This document shows, piece after piece, positions 5,689 through 6,688 of a stretch of DNA of 6,688 nt. The stretch spans positions 1 through 6,688 of the forward strand of contig NZ_ABZS01000090.1 in the NCBI RefSeq assembly GCF_000173615.1, in the 5' to 3' direction. The position numbers and the translations under genes are program-made. Positions within the stretch are counted from its first letter, which is position 1. Each line of letters starts with the position of its first letter. This stretch comes from Sulfurihydrogenibium yellowstonense SS-5 (GTDB lineage: Bacteria; Aquificota; Aquificia; Aquificales; Hydrogenothermaceae). The notes below the pieces were generated by a model. That model searched no databases. It saw nothing but the letters and a program-made list of their open reading frames with translations, and was not told where the DNA came from.

Positions 5689-6688
5689 GATTTGTTTAAA
5701 AACTTTTTCATAATATAATCTTTTGCTCTCATAGTAATAATACTGATAATATATCCAACTACCAAGCTAATTACAATTACCAATATTGAGTATACAAGCG
5801 GGTAATTTGTAAGAAGATTAGCAAAAAAATTATCCGGAACAAGGCTAAAAATCTCTTTTTGCTTTGTAGATAAGAATTGCTTTAGGCTGTATGTAGCAAC
5901 TATCAACATTAAAACAGCTAAAAACACTTTTAGATAAAATCTCTTTATTTTCTGACCAAGAATGGAGCCAAAAACAGCACCAAAGGAAGAACCTACCAAC
6001 AAAATCAACCCAAGAATTATATCAACACCATGGTTAAAGTACGAATGTAAAAAGGATAAAAAGCTTGTGATAAAGACCATTTGGAAAACGCTAATAGCAA
6101 TTGCGGAAACAACGTCATAGCCTGCAAGATACATTAAAGCCGGCACAACCAAATTCCCACCGCCGATTCCCATAACAGCCGCAAGAAATCCCGATAATAG
6201 TCCTATACCTGCCGGTACTATCAAAGAGACTTGACCAACGTTAAAATCCTTTTTAAATGGAAGGTTTTTAATAAATTCAGGAGCCTTATGCTCATGTTTT
6301 TCTTTGTTTTTAAAAGATTCGTAAAAAATAAAACTACCGAGCAAAAATAGATATACGGTGTAAACAAGAAGAATAAACCTTTTTACATCACCGGATTGTT
6401 TTAGATAGTTTATAAGTAAAACACCAATAAAACCACCTATTACTCCGTATACTACAACATACTTTCCCATTTTTGTGTCAACTTTTCCGGATTTAAGATA
6501 GTTTAAAAACCCGGACAAAGACGCTCCTATCATCTGGCTAATGGATGTTCCAACTACCACTACAGAAGGTATACCCATTTTTATCAATATTGGATTTAAA
6601 ATAATGCCACCACCAATTCCAAGCATTCCGGACAAAACTCCAACAACAATCCCAAGAATTAAAACTTCTATTACATTAATTTCTGTAT
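5685..6688 (-). CDS. TauE/SafE-family membrane permease (N-terminus cut by window edge)
   Basis: TauE/SafE proteins are inner-membrane permeases, some of which export sulfite or sulfonate-related anions; the substrate here is unknown. The family's two-fold repeat is clear: GMLGIGGGIILNPIL (GIGGG codons at about 6620-6606) and AAVMGIGGGNLVVPAL (GIGGG at about 6170-6156), each starting a membrane half, with a charged loop (KNKEKHEHKAPE) between. The frame is open to the window edge; the segment ILGIVVGVL before the first GIGGG is the expected first membrane helix, so the TTG at 6635 is not the start and the true start probably lies just outside. About 60 residues follow the second half, with one more predicted membrane helix (VYSILVIVISLVVGYIISII) and a basic tail, making the protein longer than the usual 250-270 residues. 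The TGA stop overlaps the ATG of the MqnA-MnmC2 gene, so the two form an operon. Confidence 0.88.
   Translation of the reverse strand, partial: TEINVIEVLILGIVVGVLSGMLGIGGGIILNPILIKMGIPSVVVVGTSISQMIGASLSGFLNYLKSGKVDTKMGKYVVVYGVIGGFIGVLLINYLKQSGDVKRFILLVYTVYLFLLGSFIFYESFKNKEKHEHKAPEFIKNLPFKKDFNVGQVSLIVPAGIGLLSGFLAAVMGIGGGNLVVPALMYLAGYDVVSAIAISVFQMVFITSFLSFLHSYFNHGVDIILGLILLVGSSFGAVFGSILGQKIKRFYLKVFLAVLMLIVATYSLKQFLSTKQKEIFSLVPDNFFANLLTNYPLVYSILVIVISLVVGYIISIITMRAKDYIMKKFLNKS

Overview
The window is AT-rich bacterial DNA with compact genes, short intergenic spacers and the standard genetic code (UGA ends the transposase, argJ and the tauE-like gene at their expected C-termini). A futalosine-pathway MqnA domain, an MnmC2-type tRNA methyltransferase domain that is not attached to the usual oxidase, and the lysine-, isoleucine- and phenylalanine-rich proteins suggest a thermophilic Aquificota-type bacterium such as Sulfurihydrogenibium. 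This placement is an inference from protein character; no marker gene is present.

Layout, left to right: (1) the 3' part of an IS110-family transposase on + (1-735, its start lies outside the window); (2) a spacer with two tandem, diverged copies of a hairpin-forming dispersed repeat (750-1024); (3) an ammonium transporter gene, amt, on - (1027-2333), which carries two lesions: an in-frame UGA at the codon equivalent to E. coli AmtB Trp148, and an apparent one-base loss in an A-tract right after the start codon; (4) a divergent spacer of about 460 bp (2334-2795) with a likely NtrC operator, a -24/-12-like element serving amt, another diverged repeat copy, two adjacent hairpins and a probable argJ promoter; (5) argJ on + (2796-3956), intact; (6) a convergent spacer with the repeat in the opposite orientation (3978-4167); (7) a two-gene operon on -, a TauE/SafE-family permease (5685-6688, cut by the window edge) whose stop codon overlaps the start of a fused MqnA-MnmC2 gene (4186-5688).

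Functionally this is a housekeeping neighbourhood (nitrogen uptake, arginine synthesis, menaquinone synthesis, tRNA wobble modification, anion export) invaded by an IS110 element and a repeat family. The amt control region looks like classical nitrogen control: an NtrC-type palindrome about 110-130 bp upstream of a predicted sigma-54 start site. The regulation therefore appears largely preserved while the reading frame is broken, which fits recent decay or sequence error. I see no CRISPR array, tRNA, rRNA, defence system or clearly new multigene system. The most distinctive items are the MqnA-MnmC2 fusion, the broken amt gene with its Glu-for-His substitution, and the repeat family found in every fully visible intergenic spacer.
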